Source: Hemerocallis citrina (lineage: Eukaryota > Streptophyta > Magnoliopsida > Asparagales > Asphodelaceae). Taken from it: 64,000 nt of DNA. The notes under the pieces are model-generated. The model was not told the DNA's origin and did not search any database. It saw nothing but the letters and a program-made list of their open reading frames with translations. The stretch is from contig CM030366.1 of assembly GCA_017893485.1 (NCBI GenBank), forward strand, positions 203,759,455 through 203,823,454. The letters run 5' to 3'. This document shows positions 53,146 through 63,991 of the stretch, in pieces. Position 1 is the stretch's first letter, and every line of letters starts with the position of its first letter. The position numbers were made by a program, and so were the translations under genes.

Positions 53146-53841
53146 GAGCATCCACAATGGCGTTTCTTATTTTTTGGCAAAATGGCAAGTATAGAAATAG
53201 AATAGATCGAAAGGTCTGCAGTCGTTGTTTTCGATATTTTGCTAAAATTTGAGTAGGACGAGACAAGTTGTCTCGTCCGTTAATTGTTCCTTTTTGAAGA
53301 TTAAATTAATTACCAATTAAGTATTAAAATATGTTAATTAAATAAATTAAATATTAAAATATTAACCTAAACCTATTTAATAATCTACTAAACCTACTTA
53401 ACAACCTAATCCTACTTTAAAAAATCCCCCAAACCTGGACGGGACATCATGTCCCGTCCGTTTGGTTTTTACTTTTTTTTTTTTTTTTTTTTTCTCATAA
53501 GATCTCAGCCGTTGGAAAAAAAAATTAAAAAAAACAAAACCAAAAGGAACGGGACATGATGTCCCGTCCAATCCTATTTTTTTATAAATTTTTTTTTTTA
53601 ATACGGAACGAGACAACTTGTCTCGTCCGATTACATTAAAAAAAATTAAAAATATTGAGACGATACATGATGTCTCGTCTTCTATAATTTGAGATTCGCA
53701 ACTTCGTTTCTCATATTTGAGAAGCCACTGTAGTTCGTTTGCTATTTTATAAGAAAATAGCAAACGACTGCAGCGCTTCTTTCTTATAAAATTCTCAAAA
53801 AATGAGAATATGGGAAATATAGCAAACGACTGTGGATGCTC
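53146..53841. mobile_element. PIF/Harbinger-like MITE, tandem copy 2
   Basis: 696 bp, nearly identical to copy 1 apart from a deletion of about 20 bases after 'cagccgttgga' and a few substitutions. It shares the central TTA with copy 1 and is followed by TTA at 53842-53844. Confidence 0.9.
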
Positions 53842-54712
53842 TTAGAGATAATAAATACTCCAAAGCAACTTGCCAAAATAGATTTCTCATATTCATTCGC
53901 TAGATTTGGCGAGGTTTTATTGCCCACCAAACTCTCATTCCTCCTTCTGATCGTGTAAAAGAAATCACAAAAAAAATCCCAATAAAAATCGAGAAAAAAA
54001 ATCACGAAAAAAGATCGCGAAAGAAATTGTGAGCTGCTTGCAAACTGGCGAAACCCGAGCTTGAACTTATCGAACTCGCGATGTGCTCCCGATCAAATTA
54101 GTGAGAAAGATTTTTCATTTTTGGGCTTGGGCTTGTTTTGGAGCTTGAGTGTTTTTTAAATTTAATTTTATTTGGGCTGGGTATATTTTATGCTAGGGTT
54201 TATTGGGATTTGAGATGGGTATATTTTTATGCTGGGTATAATTTTTTTGCCGAAATGATGATATTATGAACTAATTTTTGAAAGAAAAAAAATTAAAGGA
54301 TAATCATAAATTAGAGTTGACACTAGCCAAAATAGCTAGTATGGCTGGAGTGTGGACCTTTTTTGCTAGCCAAATTATCCAATTTTTATTCATTTTGCCT
54401 ATTCTAGCAAGCAAAAATAGCTAGCGTGGTTAGAGATGCTCTAAAATCGCACACCTTACACCGAATATGTATATTTTGAAATTTTTTGGTGTAAGCGGAC
54501 TTCTGACATCTTATTCATCAGCGAAAAAACTTATCAGTAAACCACACTGACACTTGCAGATGTTAAAGTTGTAAAAGATATAGTGTCTAATTGTTTCTTC
54601 TTACATATGTTAAAGTTGTAGTTGTTCTAATTGTTTCTTCTTCGTCTTACTACCTTTTGAGTTTCTAGCCGTCCACGCCTTCATTGTTTTTTTATCAAAG
54701 TTGAAAAGGATA

Positions 54713-54968
54713 AGACGGTGCAGGGGCGAAGCCAGAAAATTTTTACCGGGAGGGCCAAGGTAAAATTCTATGATTACATGTAAAAATATAGAGATTTTTT
54801 CATAATTTTTACGGGGGCCAAACAATAAAACTTAGTTTTCATGGGGGTTAAATCATAATTTTTTTGAAGGGTTTATAAAATTTTCAATAATGTGAAGGGG
54901 ATTTTTGAAAATTCTGGGGGGGCCCGGGCACCCCCGGGCCCCCACTATGCTCCGCCACTGAGACGGTG
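54713..54968. mobile_element. hAT-like MITE with 8-bp duplication AGACGGTG
   Basis: 54721-54960 (240 bp). Ends CAGGGGCGAAGCCAG and, inverted, CAGTGGCGGAGCATAG, the familiar plant hAT terminus. AGACGGTG exactly repeated at 54713-54720 and 54961-54968. Confidence 0.92.
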
Positions 54969-55085
54969 GTGATGAGTTCAGTACTTTAGTTGTCGTAGGC
55001 TTATGGTTAGAATACATCAATTTGAGAGAGGAACATACATGTATACAAAAATTTAGTGATTTACCATCAAGTATCAACACTTTGA

Positions 55086-55784
55086 GAGAATCCACGGTTC
55101 GTTTGTGGGAAAAAATGGCAAAATGGCATAATAGAATTTGGCAAAATGTATTGTTTGTTGCAGTCATTCAAATACAAAAAAATGGCAATTTCGTTGACGA
55201 ATTTGGACGGACGAAACATGTTGTTTCATCCGTCCAAATTTGATTTTTTGTTTTTTTAGGGGAAATAGGGATGTTACATCCCTCACAATTTTATTTATTT
55301 ATTTATTTTTAAATGGTGGGGTTTTGCTGCAAATGTAGGGAAATGGAGGTTGGTGGGGGTGAAGTGGAGGGAGGGAAATTGCGGGAATGGTGTTTGGTGT
55401 TATGGATTTGGGAGAGAATCTAGCAAACCAACAATGAGGAAGGAACATGATGTTTTCGTCCATTGTTTTCAATTTTGATAAAATTAAAATTTTACAAAAA
55501 AAATCAAACGAAACATGTTGTTTCGTCCAAGAATATATATATTTTTTTAATGGCAAAATTTCATTGGACGGAACATCATTTTTTGTGATGTTTCATCCAA
55601 TAAATTTAAAAAATTAATAAAATAATAGAGACCCCTATAATATGGGAATTGTCAAATCATTTCTGAAAAATAGCAGTGAAACTGTTAAAAAAATGCAAAA
55701 AATGACAAAATACATGACAATTGCAGTAGCGTTTTTGCCAATAAAAGGGCAAAATGGCAAAATACACAACAACTGTGGTTGCTC
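55086..55784. mobile_element. PIF-like MITE, degenerate, palindrome-rich
   Basis: Imperfect TIR GAGAATCCACGGTT / inverted GAGCAACCACAGTT. Interior modules 'acgaaacat' / 'atgtttcat/cgt' at 55205-55230, 55440-55470, 55505-55530 and 55564-55595 follow the same palindromic plan as the elements at 52429. Target duplication unclear. Confidence 0.55.
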
Positions 55785-56700
55785 TTATTTTTTATTTTTT
55801 ATTTTGAAGAAAATATGAAGTATAGCCACCATGTTTCATTAGTAAAGAGTTTATAAAATAAACTTAGGGTACTGGGCACAGTTACAAAAAACTACAGAGC
55901 ATGAAATAAAACATAATACCTCCATAGAACATAGGAGGGTGTGACGGTATACCAAAAGCTAAACATACAAAACTTTAAAATGCTTATAACAAGATAGAAG
56001 AGGTTCCTCTAACAACGCCCTGGATAGTGGGCAATCAAGTCGTGAAGCGCCGTATCAGTCCAAAGCGGGATCAGTCTCCACCTCCTCATTATCGTACTCC
56101 TCCATCGTCGACTAGTGGGACCACAAAAAAAAGCTATGGTGCAATCACAAGCCCGTACGTGACCAAGACAACTCACATGAATGGATGCTTAAGTTGTTGT
56201 CTTTCACATGCATGGTTTCAGTTCAAACGGGCATGAATGTGCCCGGCAGAAAGCTAGTTTCTCTTCTACCCACTTTCATACTCGGTCTAGTGCATAACAA
56301 ACACTATTATATATGATCAGAATAGGCAAGTGGTAAAAGAAAGTTACTGTTTATTCTAAGACTCTGTTTGGTATGGCTATGAATGATTATTTTTTTCCAC
56401 TGACATCTCTTATCAGTACTGTTAAAAAGAATTATATTTAACTTTAAACAACTGCAATTGTGTCAATAACTTTACAGAACTTCAATTAACATAATCTAAG
56501 TGATTCCCAAACACACCCTAAATCTCTGCCTTAATTTTTTAATATTAATAATAAAGGGTTCATACTAATCGAACCAAAATTACATACAGAATATGTTAAG
56601 AATCCCTTACCCATTTAGTCATTTATGTAACATGGTAAGAGTAAAAGACTATAAGCTAGCTAAGAACACATATTTAAAAAATAAAGAAGATCAAATTAAA
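55785..56700. other. Downstream flank of the LEA2 gene, no clear gene
   Basis: A 69-residue plus-strand frame at 56027-56236 (MGNQVVKRRISPKRDQSPPP...) has an SR/Pro-rich start but no family I recognise, and I do not call it a gene. The rest is AT-rich. Confidence 0.5.
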
Positions 56701-57342
56701 TCAAAGTGTATGAGATTTGGAGGAGCAATCAAGCCCATAGGCACTCCCATTACCCACATAGAAGTGAATCCCGCAAGACAAGTGTGTCCAAAACTTGACT
56801 GACATTATCAACCCCATCCTCCATCTAGTCCTTGCCTTCCCTTCCAATTCAAATTTGATAGTTTCCCTCCTCAAACTCCCCTCCATCTCATTCATCCCGG
56901 CTTCATCCAATGGCACCGTTGCTGACATCACCTCGTAGTCGAGCACAATCGAGCTATTTTTCTCCAATCCAAACGGATCCGCCCTCAACTCCGCCAGCTC
57001 TATCCCATGGAACAGGATTTTGATGCTAAATTCGGAGAATGTGGCATTGGCCTTGTGATTGTCATTCTCAGCCGTGATGGAGAGGTCCATGGCAGTGTCT
57101 AGGAGGCCTGATTGGTCGTATAGGAGCTTGTTGAGGTGGGCATTATTGACATATAGGAAGGGAATTCGCGGTTTGTAGATTAGGTAGATGATGATGACAA
57201 GGAGTCCAGTGATAATGACAGCGACAGCGAGGATGGCACAGAGGATGGCGATGAACCAGATGATAATGTTGGTGTGGTCGTCTCGCCTTAGGACTAGTTT
57301 TCTCATTGTATATTTTGGATCAAGTCTAAAACCAGTAGTCAT
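56701..57342 (-). CDS. NDR1/HIN1-like (LEA2 domain) membrane protein
   Basis: A single-exon frame of 213 residues from ATG at 57342. Residues 1-25 are a short basic cytosolic tail (MRKLVLRRDD). Residues about 27-55 form one strong membrane segment (IIIWFIAILCAILAVAVIIT, LLVIIIYLIY). It is followed by the proline step KPRIPF that marks NHL proteins, then a beta-rich LEA2 domain with NATFSEFSIKILFHGIELAE and an N-glycosylation-type NAT. NHL proteins are plasma-membrane or ER proteins linked to pathogen and stress responses and are commonly single-exon. The frame is undamaged, unlike everything else here. The third motif typical of NHL proteins is weak, so the subgroup is not assigned. Confidence 0.82.
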   Translation of the reverse strand: MTTGFRLDPKYTMRKLVLRRDDHTNIIIWFIAILCAILAVAVIITGLLVIIIYLIYKPRIPFLYVNNAHLNKLLYDQSGLLDTAMDLSITAENDNHKANATFSEFSIKILFHGIELAELRADPFGLEKNSSIVLDYEVMSATVPLDEAGMNEMEGSLRRETIKFELEGKARTRWRMGLIMSVKFWTHLSCGIHFYVGNGSAYGLDCSSKSHTL

Positions 57343-58160
57343 AGTAATCTAGGAGGAGGAAAAACAAGGGAAGGAAATGGCTTCTTGCCTTTAACATGAA
57401 TTTGTCGCAATTGCGATTATGCGAGGTGTTGATTGAGAAAGAAGGGGAATTTTTGGTGATAGGCGATAGTAGTGTAGTAGGAGTACATAATCATTGACAA
57501 CGTATATGCAAGGATTAAGGTATGAAAATGGTATCTCCTTTGCTCTTAAGGGAAGCTACCTTTAGTACTCTTTAAAAGTGTTGTCAGATTGTATGATTTT
57601 GAAGCAGCCTCTGCTTTAGATCGCTTGCTTAGAAAAAAAGAAGAAAATACCATACTTGCATTACCTTTGATTTGGATCAGATCCTCCAATATCTAGTTAA
57701 TTTCCTTTTTGGCAGTTACAAGCATTACACAAATTATACCAAAATTTCAGAAATTTTCAAATACTGACAGCAATTATCAAATTTTGATTAGGAAAATGAA
57801 AGAAGTACTGTAATATATATATTTATTTATTGTGAACTTTTTTTGGGACATAAATTGAAAAATCCGAGCAGTTCATTTTGATCTACACATCTAAATTAGT
57901 TTACTGGTAAGAAATCAAGTTATTTGATATTTGTTTCACCATGCATTAAAGTGTTACAAATTGTATAGTTGAATATCAGTGTTTTTTTATAATGACATGA
58001 TGGATGAATAAATAAATTTCAAATTACTTGATTTATATATTTATACCAATTTAGTCATTTTAAACAATGTGAACTGTTCGGATCATCAATATGATGACTA
58101 TGTAAAAAGTTCACTCGAAACTTATCGTGAGAACTAGTTCCCACATTATATATATATATA
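57343..58160 (-). promoter_or_regulatory. Upstream region of the LEA2 gene
   Basis: About 800 bases of AT-rich sequence 5' of the start codon. No TATA box or cis-element could be chosen with confidence. It ends in a TA microsatellite (58147-58166). Confidence 0.45.
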
Positions 58161-58165
58161 TATAT

Positions 58166-58717
58166 AGGAACTCTTCAGTTGCGCATCCCTCGTGTGCACA
58201 CTCTCCCATAGCCGTTCAATCTTGATCATGATCATGATCAAGATCGGGCAGCTCTCCTTTCCCCTGCTCTTCTCGCTTAATCTGATGGTGTAAAATCATC
58301 TTTTCACCCCCCATCACTCATTCCCCTCTCCTTCTCTCCTTCTCTCTCTATTGCCTCTCTCATTTATCCCGCTCCAAATCGAAACCCTAAATCCTAAATA
58401 CTAAATGCTAAATCAAAACCCTAATTACTAAATCTCTCCCATCTCTCTTCCTCGACCCCCTACGCTCCTCCCCCGACATCCTGAATCTCTCTCCTTTCTC
58501 CTGCTCTCAGATTCTCCCCCCCCCCCCCCCCCCCCCCCCCCCAAATATGAAACCCTAGCTCATTGAAACTCAAGCTCCCGATGACCTAAACCCCCTGACG
58601 TCCCTCTCTCACTTTTCTTGCCTCCGAAACCCGAGCCATCTCTTGTAACTAATGGGGTAAATCAATCTTTTCACTCTATTTTTTGCAACAGAGAGTGCAC
58701 AACTGAAGAGTTCCCTA
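58166..58717. mobile_element. TIR element with ends TAGGGAACTCTTCAGTTG
   Basis: Left 'taggaactcttcagttgcgca' and right 'caactgaagagttcccta' are inverted repeats, flanked by TATA-rich DNA. Interior has CCCTAA-like repeats, a poly-C run of about 25 at 58516-58541 and a 5' UTR-like C/T stretch. No transposase seen. Confidence 0.75.
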
Positions 58718-59135
58718 TGTATACCAACAGAGAGCAAAGATTTGAACTAGATCATATGGTATTGAATGGTATTTGAACTACTTGGCATTGCAAGAGGGTG
58801 TATATATTTGAACTAGTTGGCATGGTAAATGTTTGATTATTTATGCATTTGAACTAGTTTGCATGACATTAACATGCAGGCCTAGTGACTGATGCTTGAT
58901 TTTTTTTAGCAATTTGCTGCATTTTCTGAATTTCCTGAAGTCATGCTTGTCACATTGCTGCATTTACTGAACTTGTCATTTTGCTGCATTTGCTGAACTA
59001 ATGCTTGATTATTTGGAAATTTTGATAAATCCTTATTGATAAGTGTGTTCTCAGCCGACTACGCATCACATTTCAAAAAAATTCCAATGAATCAGTAGGT
59101 TTTAAATCATACACAACAATGAGGAACTCAAAAGC
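58718..59135. other. Repeat-like AT-rich sequence
   Basis: 'tgaactagttggcatg' occurs in several variants here (58747, 58780, 58808, 58849). The same phrase occurs in the 267-bp repeats at 26.9-27.8 kb, so a related element is present in both places. Confidence 0.5.
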
Positions 59136-59139
59136 TAAG

Positions 59140-59387
59140 GCCGCGTTTGGTTTGCTGTTTTGAAAACAGATTTTATAAACTGTTTTTGGAAAAGGGGTTT
59201 TTGAAAACAGTTTTTTGAAAATGAGAGTACGAAAGTCGTTTGGTAAAAAATTCCAATTTTTTTGTAAAAACAGTTTTTAAAAAATGAGAGTGTAAAAGGT
59301 GTTTGGTTAAAAAAAAATTCCCAAAATTTTTTTAAAACATTTTTTTTTTTGAAAATGAGAGTATAAAAGATGTTTGGTTAAAATAAA
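59140..59387. repeat. Truncated MITE with short tandem units
   Basis: Starts GGCCGCGTTTGGTTTG, a common plant MITE terminus. 'gaaaatgagagt...gtttggt(t)aaaa' occurs three times with an 80-90 bp period. The right end is cut by the Helitron at 59388. Confidence 0.65.
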
Positions 59388-60132
59388 CTAGTATATCCCC
59401 TGTGCAAATTGTACAGACTTTACCAAAAAATAAATTAAAATATCAATAATATTTTTTTAAAAAATCGACAAAACCTCTCCATATTTACAACTTCAAAATC
59501 ATCATAATTATAATTTAATATTCAACAATTATGTAGTAAAGCTTTGCACATAAAATAAATGATTCAAACACAATATTTAATGATAATAAGGAACATCCAA
59601 ACTCAATCACAATAATCTTTCATACTTAAATCATAATTATATATACAACAGATGGCTTAAATACAATGTTCACGATAATAAAAGAGTCCAATCCAAACAG
59701 TTAAAATGCAAAATTTATGTTCTAAACAACTATTGTTTATAGCTACGTAAAAACAAAAAACAAAAAAAAACGTGTACTAATTTCAACATTGAAGTATCAA
59801 AATATTTTAGTAATTTCAACATTGAATCGCATTACCGAGCGACGGAATTCTCCACACATGAACATCATATGTCGGCCTACATTAAAAAAAATATGAAATG
59901 AAAATTTAGTTAGGTGCATTACATTAAAAAATAATTATTTATATAGCGGAATGAACCAATGCGAATTGATATAAGACGATACATAAAAGAAAAAAGAATA
60001 AAGAATAAGTAAGGCTTTGATAAACTCTACTAAGATGACATTATGAGATTCTTAAAATATAAAAACATTGTGTGCCAATAAATACTATTTTCTCTATTTG
60101 AATATTATTAGATTGTTGACAACATTTACCTT

Positions 60133-61070
60133 TCAATTAATTATCATGGAGTTACGCACTTCTTGAAAAACTTCTTGATATACCACATTACGTGTACAAT
60201 CATTAGTCTGTTGGTGATCATTTGAGTTATCTGTCAGCAATATCTTCAAGCCAGAACGGAAAGTGCAACGCGATAATGCTACATACAATTGACCGTGCGT
60301 AAACACAGGTTTTTTAAGATAGACTCCAACGCTATGGAGAGTTTGGCCCTGGCTCTTGTTTATTGTCATAGCAAATGTCAACTTTATAGGAAATTGTCTT
60401 CTTCTGAGGACAAATGGCCACCTGGTTTCTATAGGCGCATGCTCATTCTTTGAATCACAACTGTCTCACCTGCACATCTTCCTGTAATAATTGTAGCTAT
60501 AATAATATGTTCTCCCAGAGTATGAATAATAAGACGTGTTCCATTGCAAAGTCCCATAGATTGATTCAAATTTCTCTGCAATATAATTGGTACTCCTTGC
60601 TTCAATTCTAAAAAATGATTTGGTAGCCCGCTCATCTTAATTGTGTGTAGAAATTCCGGTGGATGTATATCTTGCTCATTTTTACCATTCGGGGTATGTT
60701 CAACTGAATCTGCACTTAAGTAGTTGACAACCTGTCTAGGAACCATAGACAAAATATGAGAATTAATGGCATCAACTTCTTCATTAGTAGGTGCTAGAAT
60801 AACGCATTTTTCAAGGAATGCTGGGTCATTATATCTAGATTCGATATTAGGATAAATCCAATCTATCAAACCCTTTAGACCAACTGCAGCTTTAATTTGA
60901 AGGTCATTTGGTATTTGTATCCAATCTTTTGCAGAACCTCCAGTATTAGATTCACCTGGAATTTTACCTTCTCCCACATCTAAAATCCACTTTGCAAAGG
61001 TCTCTTGTTCATTCTTGCTAGCTTGATCGAGTGAACTCCCCATCAATCTCATGTTTTTGTCAGCTCATAC
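60133..61070 (-). pseudogene. Helitron helicase, C-terminal half
   Basis: Frame 61052-60429 has MRLMGSSLDQASKNEQETFA, GLIDWIYPNIESRYNDPAFL, LAPTNEEVDAINSHILSMV and ELKQGVPIILQRNLNQSMGL. After a one-base deletion at about 60437, frame 60381-60133 continues MTFAMTINKSQGQTLHSVGV and HGQLYVALSRCTFRSGLKIL, the conserved Pif1/RecD-type helicase motifs V-VI. Complete in content but frameshifted. Confidence 0.88.
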
Positions 61071-61740
61071 ACTTTATATGAAGACCAAATATGTGCCATT
61101 TGTAATGATGCAGATTCAATACGGGGTCACCCACCTACTGGCATGATAGGCAAAATCTGTCGAAAGTCCCCGCCGAGAACAACAACTTTTCCGCCAAATG
61201 CGTCATCAGTTGCACTTTCATTATTAAACTTCATTAGATCCTTGAAAGTTCGATCAACAGCTTCAAATGCATCATTGGCGCTTCATCCCAAATGATCAAA
61301 TCTGCTTGTTGAATGAGTTGAGATAAATCATCCTGTTGGAAGATAGAACATGTAGAAGTTTCATGGAATTTTATTGGAATACGAAACCTCGAATGCGCAG
61401 TGCGACCTCTAGGTAATAACAAAGCAGCCATTCCAGAAGAAGCTACAATGAGAACTATTTTTCTTTCAGCTCGAAACCTTGCTACTAATGTATTCCATAA
61501 AAATGTTTTTCCTGTACCGCCGCTACCATGAACAAAGAAAACACCACCCCTATTACTTGAGTGCGCTGAAACCACATCTTCCAATATCTGAATTTGCTCA
61601 TGTGTTAACCTATGGAATAATTGCTCAAACTCTTTTTTCGACTCGTCGACATCATAACACAATTCATCGTGTATCTGTCGATTTTGAATGACATGAACAT
61701 GTACATCCTCAGGAAATGGGAGTGATGGAAATTCTTTAAG
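61071..61740 (-). pseudogene. Helitron helicase, N-terminal half with intact Walker motifs
   Basis: It reads MCYDVDESKKEFEQLFHRLT, GGVFFVHGSGGTGKTFLWNT (intact Walker A, GKT), SGMAALLLPRGRTAHSRFRI and [13 protein letters not shown] (Walker B). After MMH a deletion of about 10 bp (loss within 'tgcattgccatgcattt') shifts the frame. [20 protein letters not shown] and GDFRQILPI follow in another frame. Unlike the 14-21 kb copies the Walker A Thr is kept. Confidence 0.88.
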
Positions 61741-61743
61741 AGA

Positions 61744-62373
61744 TCACCCGTTCTGATTTAAAATGCTTTCAATATCTGAAAGAGCTAAATTCTTCAACTG
61801 GTTTTCTGTCAGCTCTAATCCAAAATCATGTGATTCAGTCCTACATTTGTGCAATATATCATCTGATAGATTGCTCCAATGCTTATTCCATAAATCGATC
61901 GGATTAGTTGGCTCAGAAAACATCAATATCGAAGCAAAAAAGTTTCTGAGCCAACGAACTGATGCAAAAGAGGATGCTTCGGTTAGTGCCTGGTGCCATT
62001 TGTTGTCATCCTCTAGCAACCCAAGTGCACAACATGCAGATTGATAATTATGATAGGTCACTCCATTCACGGTTCTTAAATGTGCATAGCTAGTCGCTCC
62101 ACGCACCACACACAACAACATCCGTAAATAAAACCTCTCTCCTGCAGCTGGAGGTGCATAGTATAGTCTTCAAATTGCGAAACCACAAAGTCTTCTTGAC
62201 CACTTCCTATCCACCGGTTTCCATACCCATTTTTCCAGAAATTCAGAGTATGTAAGATCTCGAGCATCTTCATAAACCTGATTAGCCTCAAACCAACCAT
62301 CTAACATCGTTTTCTGATATTCAGCTTTTGAGACAACTTCAGCCAAGTTAGCATTTTCATTGAAATAGACACT
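61744..62373 (-). pseudogene. Helitron linker between Rep and helicase
   Basis: Frames 62300-62076 and 62121-61744 contain YHNYQSACCALGLLEDDNKW, HQALTEASSFASVRWLRNFF and PIDLWNKHWSNLSDDILHK, conserved in plant Helitron proteins between Rep and helicase. This part is missing from both copies at 14.6-20.8 kb. Confidence 0.82.
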
Positions 62374-63062
62374 CTACTGATTTTCTAGATGATACTGTAA
62401 ATGTTCCACTGGAGGATGATGATGATGCAAACTAAATTCAAAAATTCTCCAACATGCTTCGACAGAGGAAACATAACGACAATCTAAATATTGCTGAATT
62501 TCTTCAACTGCCTTGTATTGAGGTTCAGAATTTCCTGGGACAGGATTTCCATTGTCTTCTATAATTATTGTAGTTCTATCATGACCTTTATGCACATACT
62601 TGTAAAGGTACTTGAGCAACTTAGGATTGACACAAATCTCAATGTTGATATGAGCATTATATTTTGTTGTTAAATCTAAATTGTAGGGTACCACCCATCG
62701 ATTATCAACAACCTTCGGATTGTGGCCACCTATTACAAACGTCCGACCGTCATCCCAACGACGATATTGAACATACCCATGCTTATCAATAATAGTTTCA
62801 TTTATAAATTGTCTTGAATAACTTTTTGTGCACACACCATTCTCCATATATGGAGATGTTGGATTGTACTCCCCGCATGGCCCATGAATCATAGACCAAA
62901 GCACAATTGCATGAGCTTCGGGAAATTGTTCCTTATCTGGAATCTCAGCAGATACTAATCTATCAATATTTTTAATATTGGCAATCTTGTCTTCTCTTCG
63001 AACAGTAATCAAGATGTGAGCATGAGAAAGCCCTATTTTCTGAAATTCAATTACATGTAGAT
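62374..63062 (-). pseudogene. Helitron HUH Rep endonuclease, main part
   Basis: After the intron it reads DLHVIEFQKIGLSHAHILIT with the HUH motif (His-Ala-His), KEQFPEAHAIVLWSMIHGPC, GYVQYRRWDDGRTFVIGGHN and VDNRWVVPYNLDLTTKYNAH, then LLKYLYKYVHKGHDR with the tyrosine pair region that nicks and joins DNA in rolling-circle transposition. The frame is open to about 62380. This is the strongest evidence for a once-autonomous element. Confidence 0.88.
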
Positions 63063-63189
63063 CTGTTTTCAACAAAAATAAATAGATTTCTTTCAATATG
63101 CTCATTTGAAATATTAGTCAAATTCTACTAATTCTCAATTCTTTAATTGAAATTAAATTTAAAATGGTTAAAATTGTTAGATTTTGTAC
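63063..63189 (-). other. Probable 127-bp intron in the Helitron Rep gene
   Basis: Minus-strand donor GTACAA after ...TTTCAG and acceptor TTGAAAACAG before ATCTACATG. Removing it joins FGSTIS to DLHVIEFQK through a split Asp codon, matching the continuous protein in other plant Helitrons. Confidence 0.72.
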
Positions 63190-63562
63190 CTGAAATAGTT
63201 GATCCAAACATCTTTCGTTGTTTGATATCTTTCATAAGCTCCTTTAATTTTAGCCTGAACACTCTGGTAACAATATCTGGTCTATCTTTGGGTTTTAGAT
63301 TTGAAAAACACTGTAGTGATTCAATAATTTCAGTCCACTTATGATTACATGTGAAAGTTATAAAAAAATCGGGTGCTGCACCCCAACTGCATATTGCAAT
63401 AGCATTTTGATACTGTTGATACATATCACGCAATCCCCCAATAAAAGAAGATGGAAGAACATATCGTCTACCCACTGACCCTGCTTCTGTTTTTCCTGCA
63501 GTGAATGCATCTTGAAGACCAGATAACAGCTCATTCCGTATACTTTTTTGATTCATCCTCAT
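63190..63562 (-). pseudogene. Helitron Rep, N-terminal exon (Helitron_like_N)
   Basis: It encodes RNELLSGLQDAFTAGKTEAG, SVGRRYVLPSSFIGGLRDMY, SWGAAPDFFITFTCNHKWTE and LKELMKDIKQRKMFGSTIS. These are the standard Helitron_like_N landmarks (GRRxxLPxSFxGGxRxMxxxYQDA, FxTFTCNPxWxEI). An in-frame stop lies just upstream at about 63563. Confidence 0.87.
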
Positions 63563-63991
63563 TCAGTTGAGACGATTTTGTTCTATTGTGGCATATGAAT
63601 CAACAAAATATTGTTGAGTTAGTCGACCACTTCTTAATAGAGCATTATCCTCACATCTGCATGATTGAAAGCGAAATGCATAATACTCTCAAATAGATAC
63701 AGTTGTTTGTCGGCCAACAAGCCTTCCATCTTTAAATTTAATGTCAATTCTCCACCCTTCCTCACCAAATGGAAACAACAATGGATATTGCAGAGGCATG
63801 TAACATGGTTGTGTTTCAAATATCCATTGTAAGGCTCCACTTTCCGTGCATACTACGATATCCCTCTTACTCACATTCTCTGAGCCATCACCGACCATGA
63901 GAACAACAACCTCTTCATAGGAAGGTAAAATATACTGTCGACCATCACGTGCCCTCTCATTTATGATATGTATTCTCAAATTCATCGACAA
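63563..63991 (-). pseudogene. Helitron protein N-terminal region
   Basis: Frame 63991-63689 reads MSMNLRIHIINERARDGRQY, ILPSYEEVVVLMVGDGSENV, CYMPLQYPLLFPFGEEGWRI. The conserved HYDPLHYPLLFPYGxxGW motif of Helitron proteins is recognisable. A frame change near 63690-63720 leads to the downstream exon. The start of the protein is beyond the window. Confidence 0.84.

Larger units (their letters stand above)
52371..54444. mobile_element. Older PIF-like MITE hosting a tandem MITE pair
   Basis: Left end GATTATCTCCAACCATGC (52374) and right end, inverted, GAGCATCTCTAACCACGC (54441) with TAA on both sides (52371-52373, 54442-54444). It is split by the two elements at 52429-53841. Confidence 0.7.

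Noticed and set aside
52876..53763. Two similar minus-strand frames (62 and 121 residues)
   Set aside because: They fall inside the tandem MITEs, translate the palindromic modules and homopolymers, and resemble no protein.
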